From: Lysinibacillus mangiferihumi
GTDB taxonomy: Bacteria > Bacillota > Bacilli > Bacillales_A > Planococcaceae
Direction of reading: 5' to 3'
Length of the DNA: 64,000 nt
Assembly (NCBI RefSeq): GCF_003049665.1
Contig: NZ_PYWM01000025.1
Coordinates: 1-64,000 of the forward strand
Positions 31,474 to 41,616 of this stretch are shown here, piece after piece; within the stretch, counting starts at the first letter, position 1, and each line of letters starts with the position of its first letter. The notes beneath the pieces are model-generated. The model had not been told where the DNA came from and did no database searches. It worked only from the letters and a program-made list of their open reading frames with translations. Position numbers and translations under genes: made by a program.

Positions 31474-33162
31474 ATGAACGATAATCATCAAGAAAAAGAG
31501 CTTTTTTACCCAGATGGGACATTAATGTACCGTGGTGGCGTTAAGAAAAATGATTTTGGTCATGATATATACGATGGCAAGGGGACGATTTTTGATCAAG
31601 AAGGTGAACGATTATTCGAAGGTGAATTTGTTAACCATATGAAGCAAGGTAACGGCATCATGTATTTAAAGGGACAAATGATTTATCAAGGCGAATTTAT
31701 TCAAAATAAAAAACAAGGCAATGGTATTTTATATAAAGATGGAAAGATTTATTACGAGGGCCATTTTCGTAATGATTTAATGGATGGCTATGGTATTTTG
31801 TATTTTGAAGAGACTGTTATTGCACCTTTTAAAGAAATACGGGCGCAATATCCGCATTTAAATCGACCACACTATGAAGGTGATTTTGCACATGGCATGA
31901 AAAAAGGGAAAGGTACACAATATTACCCAAGTGGTTTTTTACAATATGAAGGCGATTTTATGTGGAACCATATGCAAGGGGCAGGGAAGCTATACTATGC
32001 CCCCGAAACACCAAGCCTAATGGAAATTAAATCAGCTTCAACATCCCTTTACTATGAAGGTTATTTTTTTGAAGATATGAAGCATGGTAAAGGAAAAGTG
32101 TATTCAAGACAGGGTGTGCTAGAAGCGGAAGGTCAATTTAAAGAGGATGCGATGACAGGGAAAGGCATTCTTTATTATGCCAATGGACAGGCATCTTATA
32201 TTGGTGACCTTGTAAATGGGGAAAAGCATGGTCGCGGGGATTATTATAATGAGGCTGGTAAAATTATCTATAGCGGGGAGTTTATCCACGGAGAACGTTT
32301 ACGTATTACGCCTGAAGTAGAGAGAGAGATTAACAAGCTACAGGGACAATTAGATGGCCTTGTCGGGCTGCCGAATGCCAAGAAGGAATTACATAATTTA
32401 ATCAACTTCATTAAAATTCAAAGTTTACGTGTCGATCATGGCTTAACGAGTTTTCCAATTACGTATCATCTAGTCTTCTCCGGTAACCCTGGAACAGGCA
32501 AAACGACTGTTGCGCGCATTATTGGGCAAATATACAAACATCTTGGTGTATTGTCTAGTGGGCATTTTGTTGAAACCGATCGAGCGGGATTAGTAGCAGG
32601 TTATGTTGGTCAAACCGCCTTAAAGGTACAGGAAGTAGTGAAAAAAGCGACCGGTGGTGTGTTATTTATCGACGAGGCTTATTCATTAATTCATGATAAA
32701 CAAGATGCATTTGGTAAAGAGGCCATTGATAGCTTATTAAAGGCGATGGAGGATTTACGGGATGATTTAGTCATTATTGTAGCTGGTTATACCGAGCTGA
32801 TGGAGGCGTTTTTACAAGCCAATCCAGGTTTTAAATCGCGTTTTAATCATTTTGTGCAGTTTGATAATTTTACTACGGATGAGCTGTATGAAATTTTTGC
32901 GATGCTCTGTAAAAATAACGATTATCGTTATGGTGATACCTTTACCCACCATATGAAAGCACAATTAACTCAAATTCCTGTTGAATCCATCCCGAACTTT
33001 TCAAATGGACGTTATATCCGAAATGTCTTTGAAAAGCTGGTAACAATCCAGTCGAATCGTTTAATCCAACAGCCTACTATTACAAGAAATGAACTGATGG
33101 AATTTACGGCTTCAGATATTGAACAAGCGATTGCGGAAAATCTTTTTGATAGTACGTTTTAA
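31474..33162 (+). CDS. MORN-repeat / CbxX-type AAA+ ATPase fusion
   Basis: About 562 aa from ATG 31474 (AAAGGATGG site). Residues 1-280 carry at least nine MORN-like repeats (YxGxFxxxxxxGxGxxY, e.g. GEFVNHMKQGNGIMY and GDFAHGMKKGKGTQYY). Residues about 300-560 are an AAA+ domain of the CbbX/SpoVK type: Walker A GNPGTGKTTVAR, Walker B GGVLFIDEAYSL, and sensor region VIIVAGYTELM. MORN repeats bind membranes or act as scaffolds; CbxX-type ATPases remodel protein complexes. A membrane- or cell-wall-linked remodelling ATPase is a fair inference. It lies alone on its transcript. Confidence 0.85.
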   Translation: MNDNHQEKELFYPDGTLMYRGGVKKNDFGHDIYDGKGTIFDQEGERLFEGEFVNHMKQGNGIMYLKGQMIYQGEFIQNKKQGNGILYKDGKIYYEGHFRNDLMDGYGILYFEETVIAPFKEIRAQYPHLNRPHYEGDFAHGMKKGKGTQYYPSGFLQYEGDFMWNHMQGAGKLYYAPETPSLMEIKSASTSLYYEGYFFEDMKHGKGKVYSRQGVLEAEGQFKEDAMTGKGILYYANGQASYIGDLVNGEKHGRGDYYNEAGKIIYSGEFIHGERLRITPEVEREINKLQGQLDGLVGLPNAKKELHNLINFIKIQSLRVDHGLTSFPITYHLVFSGNPGTGKTTVARIIGQIYKHLGVLSSGHFVETDRAGLVAGYVGQTALKVQEVVKKATGGVLFIDEAYSLIHDKQDAFGKEAIDSLLKAMEDLRDDLVIIVAGYTELMEAFLQANPGFKSRFNHFVQFDNFTTDELYEIFAMLCKNNDYRYGDTFTHHMKAQLTQIPVESIPNFSNGRYIRNVFEKLVTIQSNRLIQQPTITRNELMEFTASDIEQAIAENLFDSTF

Positions 33163-33257
33163 TAGCTAGGAAGTTGACGACCTATAAGCATTCATCATAT
33201 TAACTATGAACGATTCATATAGTGAATAGATGATTTTTATATAGTAGGGAGAATTTG

Positions 33258-33377
33258 ATGAAAAAAATAGTGCCGTTACTATTGTTACTTGGGTGTGTTT
33301 TACCAACATTTTTACACATTACAAACACCTTTAATAACAACATCAATGTCAACAAAGGTAGTAAAAAAGAAGATTAG
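33258..33377 (+). CDS. Tiny lipoprotein
   Basis: 39 aa from ATG 33258, with AGTAGGGAG upstream: MKKIVPLLLLLGCVLPTFLH and a short hydrophilic tail rich in Asn and Lys (NNNINVNKGSKKED). LLGC forms a plausible lipobox at Cys13. The size suits a small surface lipopeptide of unknown role. Confidence 0.55.
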   Translation: MKKIVPLLLLLGCVLPTFLHITNTFNNNINVNKGSKKED

Positions 33378-33399
33378 CCATGCATATTGAAAGAATAAA

Positions 33400-33633
33400 A
33401 TGCCCCTTCAATTAATAAAAGGGATTTACTTACGGAATGTGCAAGAATTTAACTTTTTTACACTTGGTTGTACGGTTTGTGCAGTTATATTCTTGATACG
33501 AGCAATAGGCGACTTTAAATATGTAGGGTTTTTTAAAAAAATAAAACATTCACAGTTTGCAAGAAATGATACATGGTTGTATAGCCCACTCTGTCTCTTC
33601 ATTTCTTTAGTGTATTTATTTGTACTTTTTTAA
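33400..33633 (+). CDS. DUF3995-like membrane protein, N-terminally short
   Basis: 77 aa. RAIGDFKYVGFFKK, HSQFARNDTWLYSPLCL and the last helix match the C-terminal half of DUF3995 proteins, which normally have about 140 residues and four helices. The first half is missing: the 5' side holds only a weak ribosome binding site (GAAAG) and the tiny lipoprotein gene. It is either a deletion remnant or a natural short form. Confidence 0.6.
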   Translation: MPLQLIKGIYLRNVQEFNFFTLGCTVCAVIFLIRAIGDFKYVGFFKKIKHSQFARNDTWLYSPLCLFISLVYLFVLF

Positions 33634-33690
33634 CTTTGATTGTACAATCTGACTAGCAATTGGCAATAGAGAGATAGAGGAGGAACGGGA

Positions 33691-34302
33691 TTGAGGCAAA
33701 TTATTTATTTACTTCGTCATGGAGAAACGGTTTTTAATACGCAAGGACGATACCAAGGCGAGTTGGATTCACCCTTAACCGATGTTGGCATCGAACAAGT
33801 TCAACAAAACGCAGTTATGTTAAAAAGCTTACTAGGCAATCCTCAAGATTGGAAAATTATTTCAAGTTCTTTAGGAAGAGCATTGCAGAGCGCAGAAATT
33901 ATTTGCGAAACGATAGGCTATGATTTTAATGATGTAGTAAAGGATCATCGACTAGCCGAAGTGGCTGTTGGAGATTGGGCTGGGCTTACAATAAAAGAAA
34001 TTGAAAAGTCTTGGCCAAGTCTTTTAGAAAACACAGACCATTATAATTGGTATTTCAATGCACCGAATGGAGAAAGTTACGACTCGGTTGTTGCTAGATT
34101 GACTGATTGGCTCGATAGTGTAAAAGATGAACAAAACGTGATTGTCATATCCCATGGTCTAACTGGGCGGATTTTACGGGGCATTTATGCTGGATTAGCC
34201 AAGGACCATGCACTAAAGTTAGATGTATCACAGGATGTATTTTTTAAATTATCCGATAAGAAAATCCAAAACATTTCTCTAGCGTTCGATGATTTTTATT
34301 GA
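33691..34302 (+). CDS. Histidine phosphatase family protein (phosphoglycerate mutase-like)
   Basis: 203 aa from TTG 33691 (AGAGGAGG site). RHG motif LLRHGETVFNTQGRYQG with the catalytic His, second His in VIVISHGLTGR, and an acidic catalytic region (RLAEVAVGDWAGL). GpmB/PhoE-like broad phosphatase of the cytoplasm; substrate not readable. It ends 120 bp before the DD-carboxypeptidase gene. Confidence 0.9.
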   Translation: MRQIIYLLRHGETVFNTQGRYQGELDSPLTDVGIEQVQQNAVMLKSLLGNPQDWKIISSSLGRALQSAEIICETIGYDFNDVVKDHRLAEVAVGDWAGLTIKEIEKSWPSLLENTDHYNWYFNAPNGESYDSVVARLTDWLDSVKDEQNVIVISHGLTGRILRGIYAGLAKDHALKLDVSQDVFFKLSDKKIQNISLAFDDFY

Positions 34303-34398
34303 TATATAGTAGCTTTTATTACGTAATGCGAAATATTCCGCAATCCTTAAGAATTTCTTCATAAATATCCTACAGGAATATTCATAATTGCCTCCTAT

Positions 34399-34404
34399 TA
34401 TAAT
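34399..34404 (+). promoter_or_regulatory. Promoter -10 of the DD-carboxypeptidase gene
   Basis: TATAAT at 34399-34404, 20 bp ahead of the start codon, inside a GCCTCC...GGAGGC inverted repeat (34391-34414). An AATATCCT/AGGAATATT palindrome-like element lies just upstream (34366-34382). No good -35 is seen, so an activator may be needed. Confidence 0.4.
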
Positions 34405-34423
34405 GTGTGGGAGGCGTTTTTTT

Positions 34424-35260
34424 ATGAAAAAGTTTGTATTAATTTGTTGTATTGGTGTCATCGCATTTTTTTTCTATACGAATAAGTCCAAAGAACAAGT
34501 AGTGGATATTGAGCTATCTTCGTTACATAGTAAAAATGCTTTATTGGTAAACGATAGCGGAGAGGTGTTATATGAAAAAAATGCGGATGCTATTATCTAT
34601 CCAGCATCATTAACCAAAATTATGACAGCCATTGTAGCGATTGAGGCGAGTAAAGATCTTCAAATGCAAACGATGGTTACACCACAAACAATTGCAACAT
34701 ATACTGCGCAAAATGCTTCGATGGCGGGCTTTCAGGCAGGTGATTTTGTAACGATTGAGGATTTACTATACGGTACTTTACTTGCATCAGGTGCAGATGC
34801 AACAGCCACGCTAGCAACGGCCATTGCAGGGAGTGAGAAAGCGTTTGTGGAACTGATGAACGATAAAGCACTTGAACTAGGGTTAAATGATACTCATTAC
34901 GAAAATGTTAGTGGGCTTCATGATCCAGCACATATATCGAGTGTTCGTGATATTAGCAAGCTCTTTCAATATGCGATTGAAAATCCTACTTTTTATAAGA
35001 TTATGACGACAAAAAGCTACACAACGCAAGTGCCAAATGAGTTAACGATTGCTAGCACTTTATTTTCAAAAATGGATGGGGTCGAAGGTGCCATTCTTGG
35101 TGGCAAAACTGGCTATACACCTGAAGCAGGGCTTTGCTTAGCTTCTTTAATTGAAAAAAATGGCGAAGTGTATATTTTTGTTACGACAAATGCGGAAGGG
35201 CATGTTTGGACGCCACCTTTACATGTTGAAGATGCAATGGCTGCATATCAAGCACTATAG
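34424..35260 (+). CDS. D-alanyl-D-alanine carboxypeptidase (S11)
   Basis: 278 aa from ATG 34424 (GGGAGG, 7-8-nt gap). An N-terminal anchor (FVLICCIGVIAFFFY) places the enzyme outside. Catalytic SxxK is SLTK (Ser62, Lys65). The second motif is SGA in LLASGADATAT, where SGN is the commoner form. KTG is in GGKTGYTPEAG. It trims the terminal D-Ala from peptidoglycan stem peptides. There is no large C-terminal domain, so it is a short class A5-like PBP. Confidence 0.88.
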   Translation: MKKFVLICCIGVIAFFFYTNKSKEQVVDIELSSLHSKNALLVNDSGEVLYEKNADAIIYPASLTKIMTAIVAIEASKDLQMQTMVTPQTIATYTAQNASMAGFQAGDFVTIEDLLYGTLLASGADATATLATAIAGSEKAFVELMNDKALELGLNDTHYENVSGLHDPAHISSVRDISKLFQYAIENPTFYKIMTTKSYTTQVPNELTIASTLFSKMDGVEGAILGGKTGYTPEAGLCLASLIEKNGEVYIFVTTNAEGHVWTPPLHVEDAMAAYQAL

Positions 35261-35650
35261 TAAGATATGGCATATCAAGCTGAACGGCTTATGCACCAGA
35301 GGTAGAGCAAACCACTTGGAAGCTGTTGATTGGCACATATGTTGGGGATGCTGTGAAGGTTAGCAAACTAGCGATTAACGTATGCATGGAAATACAGTGA
35401 AATTTAGATTCTGAATGGATAAGATTACATTATCTCAAATAAAGTTTTTGCAAAAGTATAAGAAGGAATTCAACAGTATGCCACCGATGTGGATTATCAA
35501 AAATCATTCTTACAGAACTTTTCAATTAGCAAATCTAGTCGATTCTTACTATTTTCTGGTATAATAACATTATCAGATTTCAATCCTATGTTTTTAATAT
35601 ATTTTACACAGGAGACGACATCAGTGATTGTATAAAGGCGGTGTAGAATA
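35261..35650. other. Intergenic stretch without a gene
   Basis: About 390 bp. A 70-aa frame overlaps the end of the carboxypeptidase gene but has no ribosome binding site. The 3' part should hold the promoter of the deacetylase gene. I find no hairpin of note. Confidence 0.35.
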
Positions 35651-36910
35651 ATGAAAAAATTATTACCTTTTGCGTTATTATGGGCATTTTTATGTAGTAT
35701 GGCTATTGGGAATCATGTTTCCGCTCAAGCTAGTATGCCTGCTATCCAACAAGTTCTAAAGGATGCGACGGTGTATGAAGAGGCTTCCACAGAAAGCAAA
35801 GTGAATGGCCATATTAAACAAGGCAATTTTGTGCAAGCCTCAGCTTTCAATGAGGAATGGATACATATCCAAATGGCACAGTTAGAGGGGTATGTGGAAG
35901 CCTCAACATTAGCAGAGCTAACGCCGGAAAAAGCTGTAGTGGCGAAAAAAGGCGGCCTAAACTTAATGTCCTATCCAAGTCCAAGTGCACAAAAAGTTGG
36001 ACAGCTATATGAAAATAGTATGTTAATAGTGTATGGCATAGCACCTGGTGGTTGGTCATATGTGCAATATGGACATGAATTTGGCTATGTCGCGACAAAT
36101 GCGCTGAAAAAACCAACTGCGATAAAAAAGCAGGTAAATGCACTTAAAGGGGCTATTATGCATTTAACTGCGAGCCCAAGCGGTGAAGTGCTAGGCACGC
36201 TAGCCAATAAAACGATTGTGCAGCAATATACAATAGTAGCAGGCTGGGCGTATGTAGAAGCTGACGATCAAAAAGGGTACATAAAGGCTTCAGAGCTAAC
36301 GGACTTAACTGTAAATAATAAAGTTTACAATCAAGGAGTACCAGTAGCAAAAGGAGCGAAAAAGCGGGTAGCTTTAACATTCGATGATGGTCCGAATGCG
36401 AAAGTTACGCCCCAAATATTAGCCATTTTAAAGAAATACAATGTAAAGGCAACATTTTTTATGGTAGGGAAAAATGCCTCTAGTAATGCAAAAATTGTAG
36501 AGCAAGTGTATAAGGATGGTCACGAAATTGGCAATCATACATGGAATCATCCAAAGCTAACTAATTTAGCGAAAACAAGCGTTAAAGAAGAAGTGGATCG
36601 GACAAGCAACGCCATTTACGCAGCTATTGGTCAATATCCAACTGTTTTTCGCCCACCATATGGAGCGACAAATGACCAAGTGCGCTCTGTTATCACAATG
36701 CCTTCTATTTTATGGTCGATTGATACACTTGATTGGAAGCATCGCAATGCCGATAAAATATTAACGTATGTCAAAGCGTCTGTCAAAGATGGCAGTATTA
36801 TTTTAATGCATGATATCCATCAAACGACAGCCAACGGGTTAGAAAATGTTATTCTTTATTTACAGAAACAAGGTTATGAATGTGTAACGGTAAGTGACAT
36901 ATTACAATAA
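35651..36910 (+). CDS. Polysaccharide deacetylase with SH3-like domains
   Basis: 419 aa. Signal peptide (1-26, ending VSA). Three SH3b-type repeats follow (about 35-95, 100-160, 165-220). The NodB domain (about 238-415) has LTFDDGPN with the catalytic Asp and metal Asp, metal His pair in IGNHTWNHP, FRPPYGA, and the last motif IILMHDIH. It would deacetylate peptidoglycan or another wall polymer at the cell surface, with the SH3b repeats binding the wall. ATG 35651 follows a short AAGGCGG site. Terminator behind. Confidence 0.9.
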   Translation: MKKLLPFALLWAFLCSMAIGNHVSAQASMPAIQQVLKDATVYEEASTESKVNGHIKQGNFVQASAFNEEWIHIQMAQLEGYVEASTLAELTPEKAVVAKKGGLNLMSYPSPSAQKVGQLYENSMLIVYGIAPGGWSYVQYGHEFGYVATNALKKPTAIKKQVNALKGAIMHLTASPSGEVLGTLANKTIVQQYTIVAGWAYVEADDQKGYIKASELTDLTVNNKVYNQGVPVAKGAKKRVALTFDDGPNAKVTPQILAILKKYNVKATFFMVGKNASSNAKIVEQVYKDGHEIGNHTWNHPKLTNLAKTSVKEEVDRTSNAIYAAIGQYPTVFRPPYGATNDQVRSVITMPSILWSIDTLDWKHRNADKILTYVKASVKDGSIILMHDIHQTTANGLENVILYLQKQGYECVTVSDILQ

Positions 36911-36942
36911 TGCATTCTATGAAGTTCTTTCTATAATGGAAG

Positions 36943-36984
36943 AAGCCGTGCAACGGTCTTATAAAGACTATGCACGGCTTTTTT
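36943..36984. terminator. Terminator between the deacetylase and gltS
   Basis: AAGCCGTGCA pairs with TGCACGGCTT, followed by TTTT. It serves the plus-strand gene and may also stop the converging gltS transcript. Confidence 0.85.
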
Positions 36985-36988
36985 CATG

Positions 36989-38173
36989 TTATTTAAATAA
37001 GTTAATGGTTGTAATAATAATAGGAATACCAAAGACATCAATTAAAAATGCACCTACAATTGGCACAACGAGGAATGCCTTTGTAGAAGGGCCGAAGCGT
37101 TGAACAACTGCTGACATATTCGCCATTGCATTCGGTGTTGCACCTAAGCCATGTCCTGCAAAGCCCGCAACCATAACCGCTGCATCGTAGTTTTTGCCGA
37201 GTAATTTAAATAATACAAAAATACAGAATAGAACAATGAATAGTACTTGTACAAAAACAATGACAAATAGAGGTAAAGCTAAATCGGCAATTTCCCATAG
37301 TTTAATGCTCATTAACGCCATTGATAGGAAAACACCTAAGGTTACGTCACCGATTAAAGAAATACTTTTCATGTTAATGGCGTTTGGTTTCACTTTATCT
37401 AAAATATTACGGACCAATACAGCGACAAACATGGCACCTACGTAACCTGGTAATACGAAACCTGTAGCTTCGGAGAATAAAGTGCCAACATACGTTCCGA
37501 CAGCCATACAAAATGTGATGATTACCACTTGTGTAAAGAATGAATCCGATGTAATTTGTTCATGTTTGTTTTCATATTCAATAGCTTCTGCTTCTTGTTC
37601 ATCTGGTGTTAAATTGTATTTTCCGACTAAATATTTGACAATCGGTCCACCAATTAGACCTCCCGCCACTAAGCCACATGTTGCAGCCGCCGCACCGATT
37701 GTCATAGCTGATGAAATTCCTAAATCTTCTAATGTTTGACCGAAAGCAGCAGCAGCACCGTGACCACCTTCCATAGAAACTGCACCTGCCATCATACCGA
37801 TTAATGGATGAATGCCCATTAGTGAAGCAAGGGATACACCGATAACGTTTTGCATTAGCGCAAGGAACCCACATGCTAGCCAATAAATGACTAATAGCTT
37901 ACCGCCTAGCTTTACCAGTTTAAAGCTAGCACCTAAACCTATTGTCGTGAAAAAAGTAATCATAAATAAGCTTTGTAATGATGTATCAAGAGATATTTCT
38001 AATAGGCCAGTTGTTTTTAATATTGTGGCTAGTGCTGCAAAAAGTAAGCCACCAACAACTGGTGCTGGAATACAGAAACGCTTTAAAAAGTTTATTTTAT
38101 TAATAAGGAAGCTCCCGAATGCAAATAACGCGACTGCGAGAAATATTGTTGTAATTTGATTAATTTCGATCAT
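36989..38173 (-). CDS. gltS: Sodium/glutamate symporter
   Basis: 394 aa with about 11 helices and the duplicated GltS fold: GAVSMEGGHGAAAAFGQ in the first half and VAGFAGHGLGATPNAMANM in the second are the family's two reentrant motifs. It imports glutamate with Na+. Its start overlaps the end of the formimidoylglutamase gene by 4 bp (ATGA), so both are made from one transcript. This pairs glutamate transport with an enzyme that releases glutamate. Confidence 0.92.
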   Translation of the reverse strand: MIEINQITTIFLAVALFAFGSFLINKINFLKRFCIPAPVVGGLLFAALATILKTTGLLEISLDTSLQSLFMITFFTTIGLGASFKLVKLGGKLLVIYWLACGFLALMQNVIGVSLASLMGIHPLIGMMAGAVSMEGGHGAAAAFGQTLEDLGISSAMTIGAAAATCGLVAGGLIGGPIVKYLVGKYNLTPDEQEAEAIEYENKHEQITSDSFFTQVVIITFCMAVGTYVGTLFSEATGFVLPGYVGAMFVAVLVRNILDKVKPNAINMKSISLIGDVTLGVFLSMALMSIKLWEIADLALPLFVIVFVQVLFIVLFCIFVLFKLLGKNYDAAVMVAGFAGHGLGATPNAMANMSAVVQRFGPSTKAFLVVPIVGAFLIDVFGIPIIITTINLFK

Positions 38174-39135
38174 GAACCGTTCCTCCTAAGTAAGTTGTTG
38201 AGTGCATCATAGACAAAATAAGCACCCAATTTGACTGTTTGACCATTTTCATCTAGTAACGGATTCACTTCACATATATCAAAAGAATGGGTATGTGGAT
38301 GGGATGCTACTTTTTGAATTACAGCTCGAACCGTTTTGGGATCTAGACCAAAAGGAGAGGGTGCACTAACACCAGGTGCGTAGGCTGTGTTGACAACGTC
38401 CATACATAAAGTTAGTAAAATATAATCATGATTATCCATAAATTGCTGTAGATCGTTCATAATGTGCGCGTTGTTGTCTGCTGTCATTTGTTCTTCTAAC
38501 ACATATTTCACTTGCAGCTCATGTGCCTTATCAAACAGCTCTTTTGTATTTCCATAACGCTGAATGCCTAGCACAAAATAGTCTGTATGTGGATCTTGTT
38601 CTAAAATTTGACGGAACATTGTACCAGATGAAGTTTGTTCATCATATGGTCGTAAATCAAAATGTGCATCGATGTTAATAATTCCGATACGAGCATCTTT
38701 TTGTAATGCTGCACGAACACCTAAGTAATGCCCATATAATGTTTCATGACCGCCACCAAGGATAATACATTGCATGTTTTTAGCGCGTAGACCTTGAACA
38801 ATTTCACCGAGCTCTTGTTGTGCATCCTCTAACGCATGATTGAGGCAAAGAATGTTACCGACATCGATAATTTCCTGTTGCTCATCAAATGTCCACGGTA
38901 AGCTTGCCAGTGCACCACGAAGTGCATTGGGTCCATTTGCTGCACCAACTCGCCCTTGATTGCGGCGTACCCCTTCATCACATATAAACCCGACAATCCC
39001 AGCATTTTTTTGTTGTGAAGCGCTTACATCGTTAATAGCTAATCGTTTTACTTTTTGATGTAATCGGAAACTACTTGGATTAGTAGTTGAATCGATGCGA
39101 CCTTTCCATTGTTTTTGATCTGTCATTGTATACAT
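38170..39135 (-). CDS. hutG: Formimidoylglutamase
   Basis: 321 aa, ureohydrolase fold. Metal-binding motifs GGGHE, DAHFD and CMDVV..AYAPGVSAPSPFG, plus SFDICEVNP, identify the arginase/agmatinase/HutG superfamily. The N-terminal GFICDEGVRRNQGRVGAANGP is typical of formimidoylglutamase, the last step of histidine breakdown (formimidoylglutamate to glutamate and formamide). Start ATG 39135 or 39126. The rest of the hut pathway is not in the window. A divergent LysR gene 127 bp away is the likely regulator. Confidence 0.88.
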   Translation of the reverse strand: MYTMTDQKQWKGRIDSTTNPSSFRLHQKVKRLAINDVSASQQKNAGIVGFICDEGVRRNQGRVGAANGPNALRGALASLPWTFDEQQEIIDVGNILCLNHALEDAQQELGEIVQGLRAKNMQCIILGGGHETLYGHYLGVRAALQKDARIGIINIDAHFDLRPYDEQTSSGTMFRQILEQDPHTDYFVLGIQRYGNTKELFDKAHELQVKYVLEEQMTADNNAHIMNDLQQFMDNHDYILLTLCMDVVNTAYAPGVSAPSPFGLDPKTVRAVIQKVASHPHTHSFDICEVNPLLDENGQTVKLGAYFVYDALNNLLRRNGS

Positions 39136-39262
39136 CTCTTTATCAACTCCATTAACATTATTCTTGTAGTGTTAATTTATTATATATTCACATAATTATA
39201 TTTACTAATATATAATTATTATTAATCTATAGTTTTAAACTATAAATGGGGGGTAGGTTGTT

Positions 39263-40153
39263 TTGGATTTAAAACAATTACAATATTTTATCGCTGTTAT
39301 TGAGCATATGAATTACTCGAAAGCAGCTGAAAAATTGCATATTTCTCAGCCTTCTTTAAGTAATGCTATTAAAAAATTAGAACAAGAAGTTGGTTCTTCT
39401 TTACTTGAAAGAAATACAAGAAATTTGCAATTAACCGAAGCAGGTCAGCTTTTATATGAACGAGCAAAAGTTATATTAAAAAATATGGAAGTGCTAAAAA
39501 TTGAAATGGACGAGGTCATTGTACATGGTACAAGTGATTTGACCATCGGTGTAATGGAGTCCATTAAGCATTGGTTACCGAAAGCGATTGTCGAATATAA
39601 AAAGCGCTATCCACAGATGAAGTTTCATTTAGTCGATATTTTAGGTAGCAAGCGTGTCAAGAAATCACTGAAAGGCTATAAAACGCATGTGATTATTACC
39701 AATCAATTGATGGACGATGAAGAGCTAGAAGTGAAGTGTTTGTATGAGGAACGACTTGTCGCTGTATTACCTTTACATCATCCGTTAGCGACGAAAGATT
39801 TACTGACCATTGCAGATTTAAGCAATGAGCCTTTCATTATTAGTACAGATGGATTTCAAACAAGGCAGGATATTTTGCATGCATTTGAACAAGCGGGTCA
39901 AGCAATCAATGTTCAATTTGAAATCGAACGTTTTGAAACGGCTGTATCCCTTGTTCGCGAAAATTTAGGTATTACCATTCTGCCTGAAAACTATTTACAG
40001 GGGCCAACAGCGAAGACGATTGTTCAAAAAGAAATTGATTGCCCTAATTTACAAAGGAATGTTTATTTAGTGTATTTAAAAAATCGACATCTGCCCTTTG
40101 CAATCCGACAATTCATTGATGGTGTTATACATTATTTTGATAGTAAAAGATAA
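39263..40153 (+). CDS. LysR-family transcriptional regulator
   Basis: 296 aa from TTG 39263 behind GGGGGG. N-terminal winged helix (LKQLQYFIAVIEHMNYSKAA, LHISQPSLSNAIKKLEQEVG), then a periplasmic-binding-like effector domain (about 90-290). Divergent from hutG-gltS, so it most likely activates them when histidine- or glutamate-derived inducer is present. The 127-bp AT-rich gap must hold the LysR boxes. Confidence 0.9.
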   Translation: MDLKQLQYFIAVIEHMNYSKAAEKLHISQPSLSNAIKKLEQEVGSSLLERNTRNLQLTEAGQLLYERAKVILKNMEVLKIEMDEVIVHGTSDLTIGVMESIKHWLPKAIVEYKKRYPQMKFHLVDILGSKRVKKSLKGYKTHVIITNQLMDDEELEVKCLYEERLVAVLPLHHPLATKDLLTIADLSNEPFIISTDGFQTRQDILHAFEQAGQAINVQFEIERFETAVSLVRENLGITILPENYLQGPTAKTIVQKEIDCPNLQRNVYLVYLKNRHLPFAIRQFIDGVIHYFDSKR

Positions 40154-40380
40154 TGTTGACGATATTTTAATATAGTTATTATTTTTTATGGCTGTAAAAA
40201 GAAGGTGAAATGGAGATGCTTTTTTTAGCTGTTTTTGCATATGAATTTTCTCTTTTATTCAAATTTTTATGGAATAGATGATTGATTTACATGCCGTATA
40301 GCGGTAACATTTAATGTAAGAATAAGAATGAATAATCATTCATTTTTCATTCGTGTTGTCAATCAAAGGGGGGCTTTCAT

Positions 40381-41616
40381 ATGAATTTTTCTTATAGTGA
40401 AAAAGTAGTAGAACTGCAAGAAAAACTGACGAAATTTATGGAGCAGTATATTTATCCAAATGAGGCACTGTATGCGGCACAGGTGGAAGCAATGGCGGAT
40501 CGTTGGGGAGCGATTCCTCCGATTATGGAAGAATTGAAGCGTAAAGCACAGGAAGCGGGGCTATGGAATTTATTTTTACCTGATAGCGAGTATGGCGCAG
40601 GTTTATCGAATATAGAATATGCTCCTTTATGTGAAATTATGGGGCGATCATTAATAGCGCCGGAAGTCTTTAACTGCAATGCGCCGGATACGGGGAACAT
40701 GGAGGTACTTGTACGCTATGGGTCGGATAAGCAAAAAAAAGAGTGGTTAGAGCCGCTATTGCGTGGAGAAATCCGCTCTTGCTTTGCGATGACGGAGCCT
40801 GCAGTGGCCTCCAGTGATGCGACCAATATTGAGGCTAGCATTGAACGAGATGGTGATCAGTATATTTTAAACGGTCATAAGTGGTGGACAACCGGGGCTG
40901 GCGATCCACGCTGTAAAGTCGCGATTTTTATGGGAAAACATAAGGATTCTACGGCTTCGGTCCATGAGCAACAATCAATGATTCTAGTTCCAATGGATAC
41001 ACCAGGTGTCAAAATAGAGCGCATGTTAACGGCCTTTGGCTATGACCATGCACCTGAAGGTCATGGAGAGGTTACGTTTACAAATGTACGAGTTCCTGTG
41101 GACAATATTTTATGGGGTGAAGGGAAAGGTTTTGCGATTGCTCAAGGTCGTTTAGGCCCAGGCCGCATTCATCATTGCATGCGTCTTATCGGAGCAGCTG
41201 AACGCGCTTTAGAGGAAATGTGTAGCCGCTTACTAGAGCGTCAAGCCTTCCATCGACCGCTAGCAGACCAAGGCGTGATGCGTGAACGAATAGCAGAATC
41301 ACGTATTGATATTGAACAGGCAAGGCTGCTGACGTTAAAAGCCGCTTACATGATGGATACAGTAGGGAATAAAGAGGCGAAGGCTGAAATTGCGATGATT
41401 AAAGTAGTCGCACCGAATATGGCATTGCGTGTTATCGACCGTGCCATTCAAGCATTTGGCGCTGCTGGCGTTGGACCTGATACGACGCTCGCTGCGCAAT
41501 GGGCCAATTCACGTACATTGCGTTTAGCAGATGGACCAGACGAGGTACATCGTAATACTGTAGCGAAATTGGAACTGAAAAAACATGCCCCAAAGCAAAA
41601 GGAGCTGGTAAAATGA
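40381..41616 (+). CDS. Acyl-CoA dehydrogenase family protein
   Basis: 411 aa. It matches the ACAD10/11-like group: [19 protein letters not shown] and the [16 protein letters not shown] flavin/substrate loop, [20 protein letters not shown], and [19 protein letters not shown] at the end with the probable catalytic acidic residue. It oxidises an acyl-CoA to the 2-enoyl-CoA with FAD. ATG 40381 follows AAGGGGGG. First gene of a three-gene catabolic operon; the next start overlaps its stop (ATGA). Confidence 0.92.
   Translation: MNFSYSEKVVELQEKLTKFMEQYIYPNEALYAAQVEAMADRWGAIPPIMEELKRKAQEAGLWNLFLPDSEYGAGLSNIEYAPLCEIMGRSLIAPEVFNCNAPDTGNMEVLVRYGSDKQKKEWLEPLLRGEIRSCFAMTEPAVASSDATNIEASIERDGDQYILNGHKWWTTGAGDPRCKVAIFMGKHKDSTASVHEQQSMILVPMDTPGVKIERMLTAFGYDHAPEGHGEVTFTNVRVPVDNILWGEGKGFAIAQGRLGPGRIHHCMRLIGAAERALEEMCSRLLERQAFHRPLADQGVMRERIAESRIDIEQARLLTLKAAYMMDTVGNKEAKAEIAMIKVVAPNMALRVIDRAIQAFGAAGVGPDTTLAAQWANSRTLRLADGPDEVHRNTVAKLELKKHAPKQKELVK

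Noticed and set aside
35151-35363. 70-codon frame over the end of the DD-carboxypeptidase
   Set aside because: Out-of-frame overlap with a well-supported gene and no ribosome binding site.
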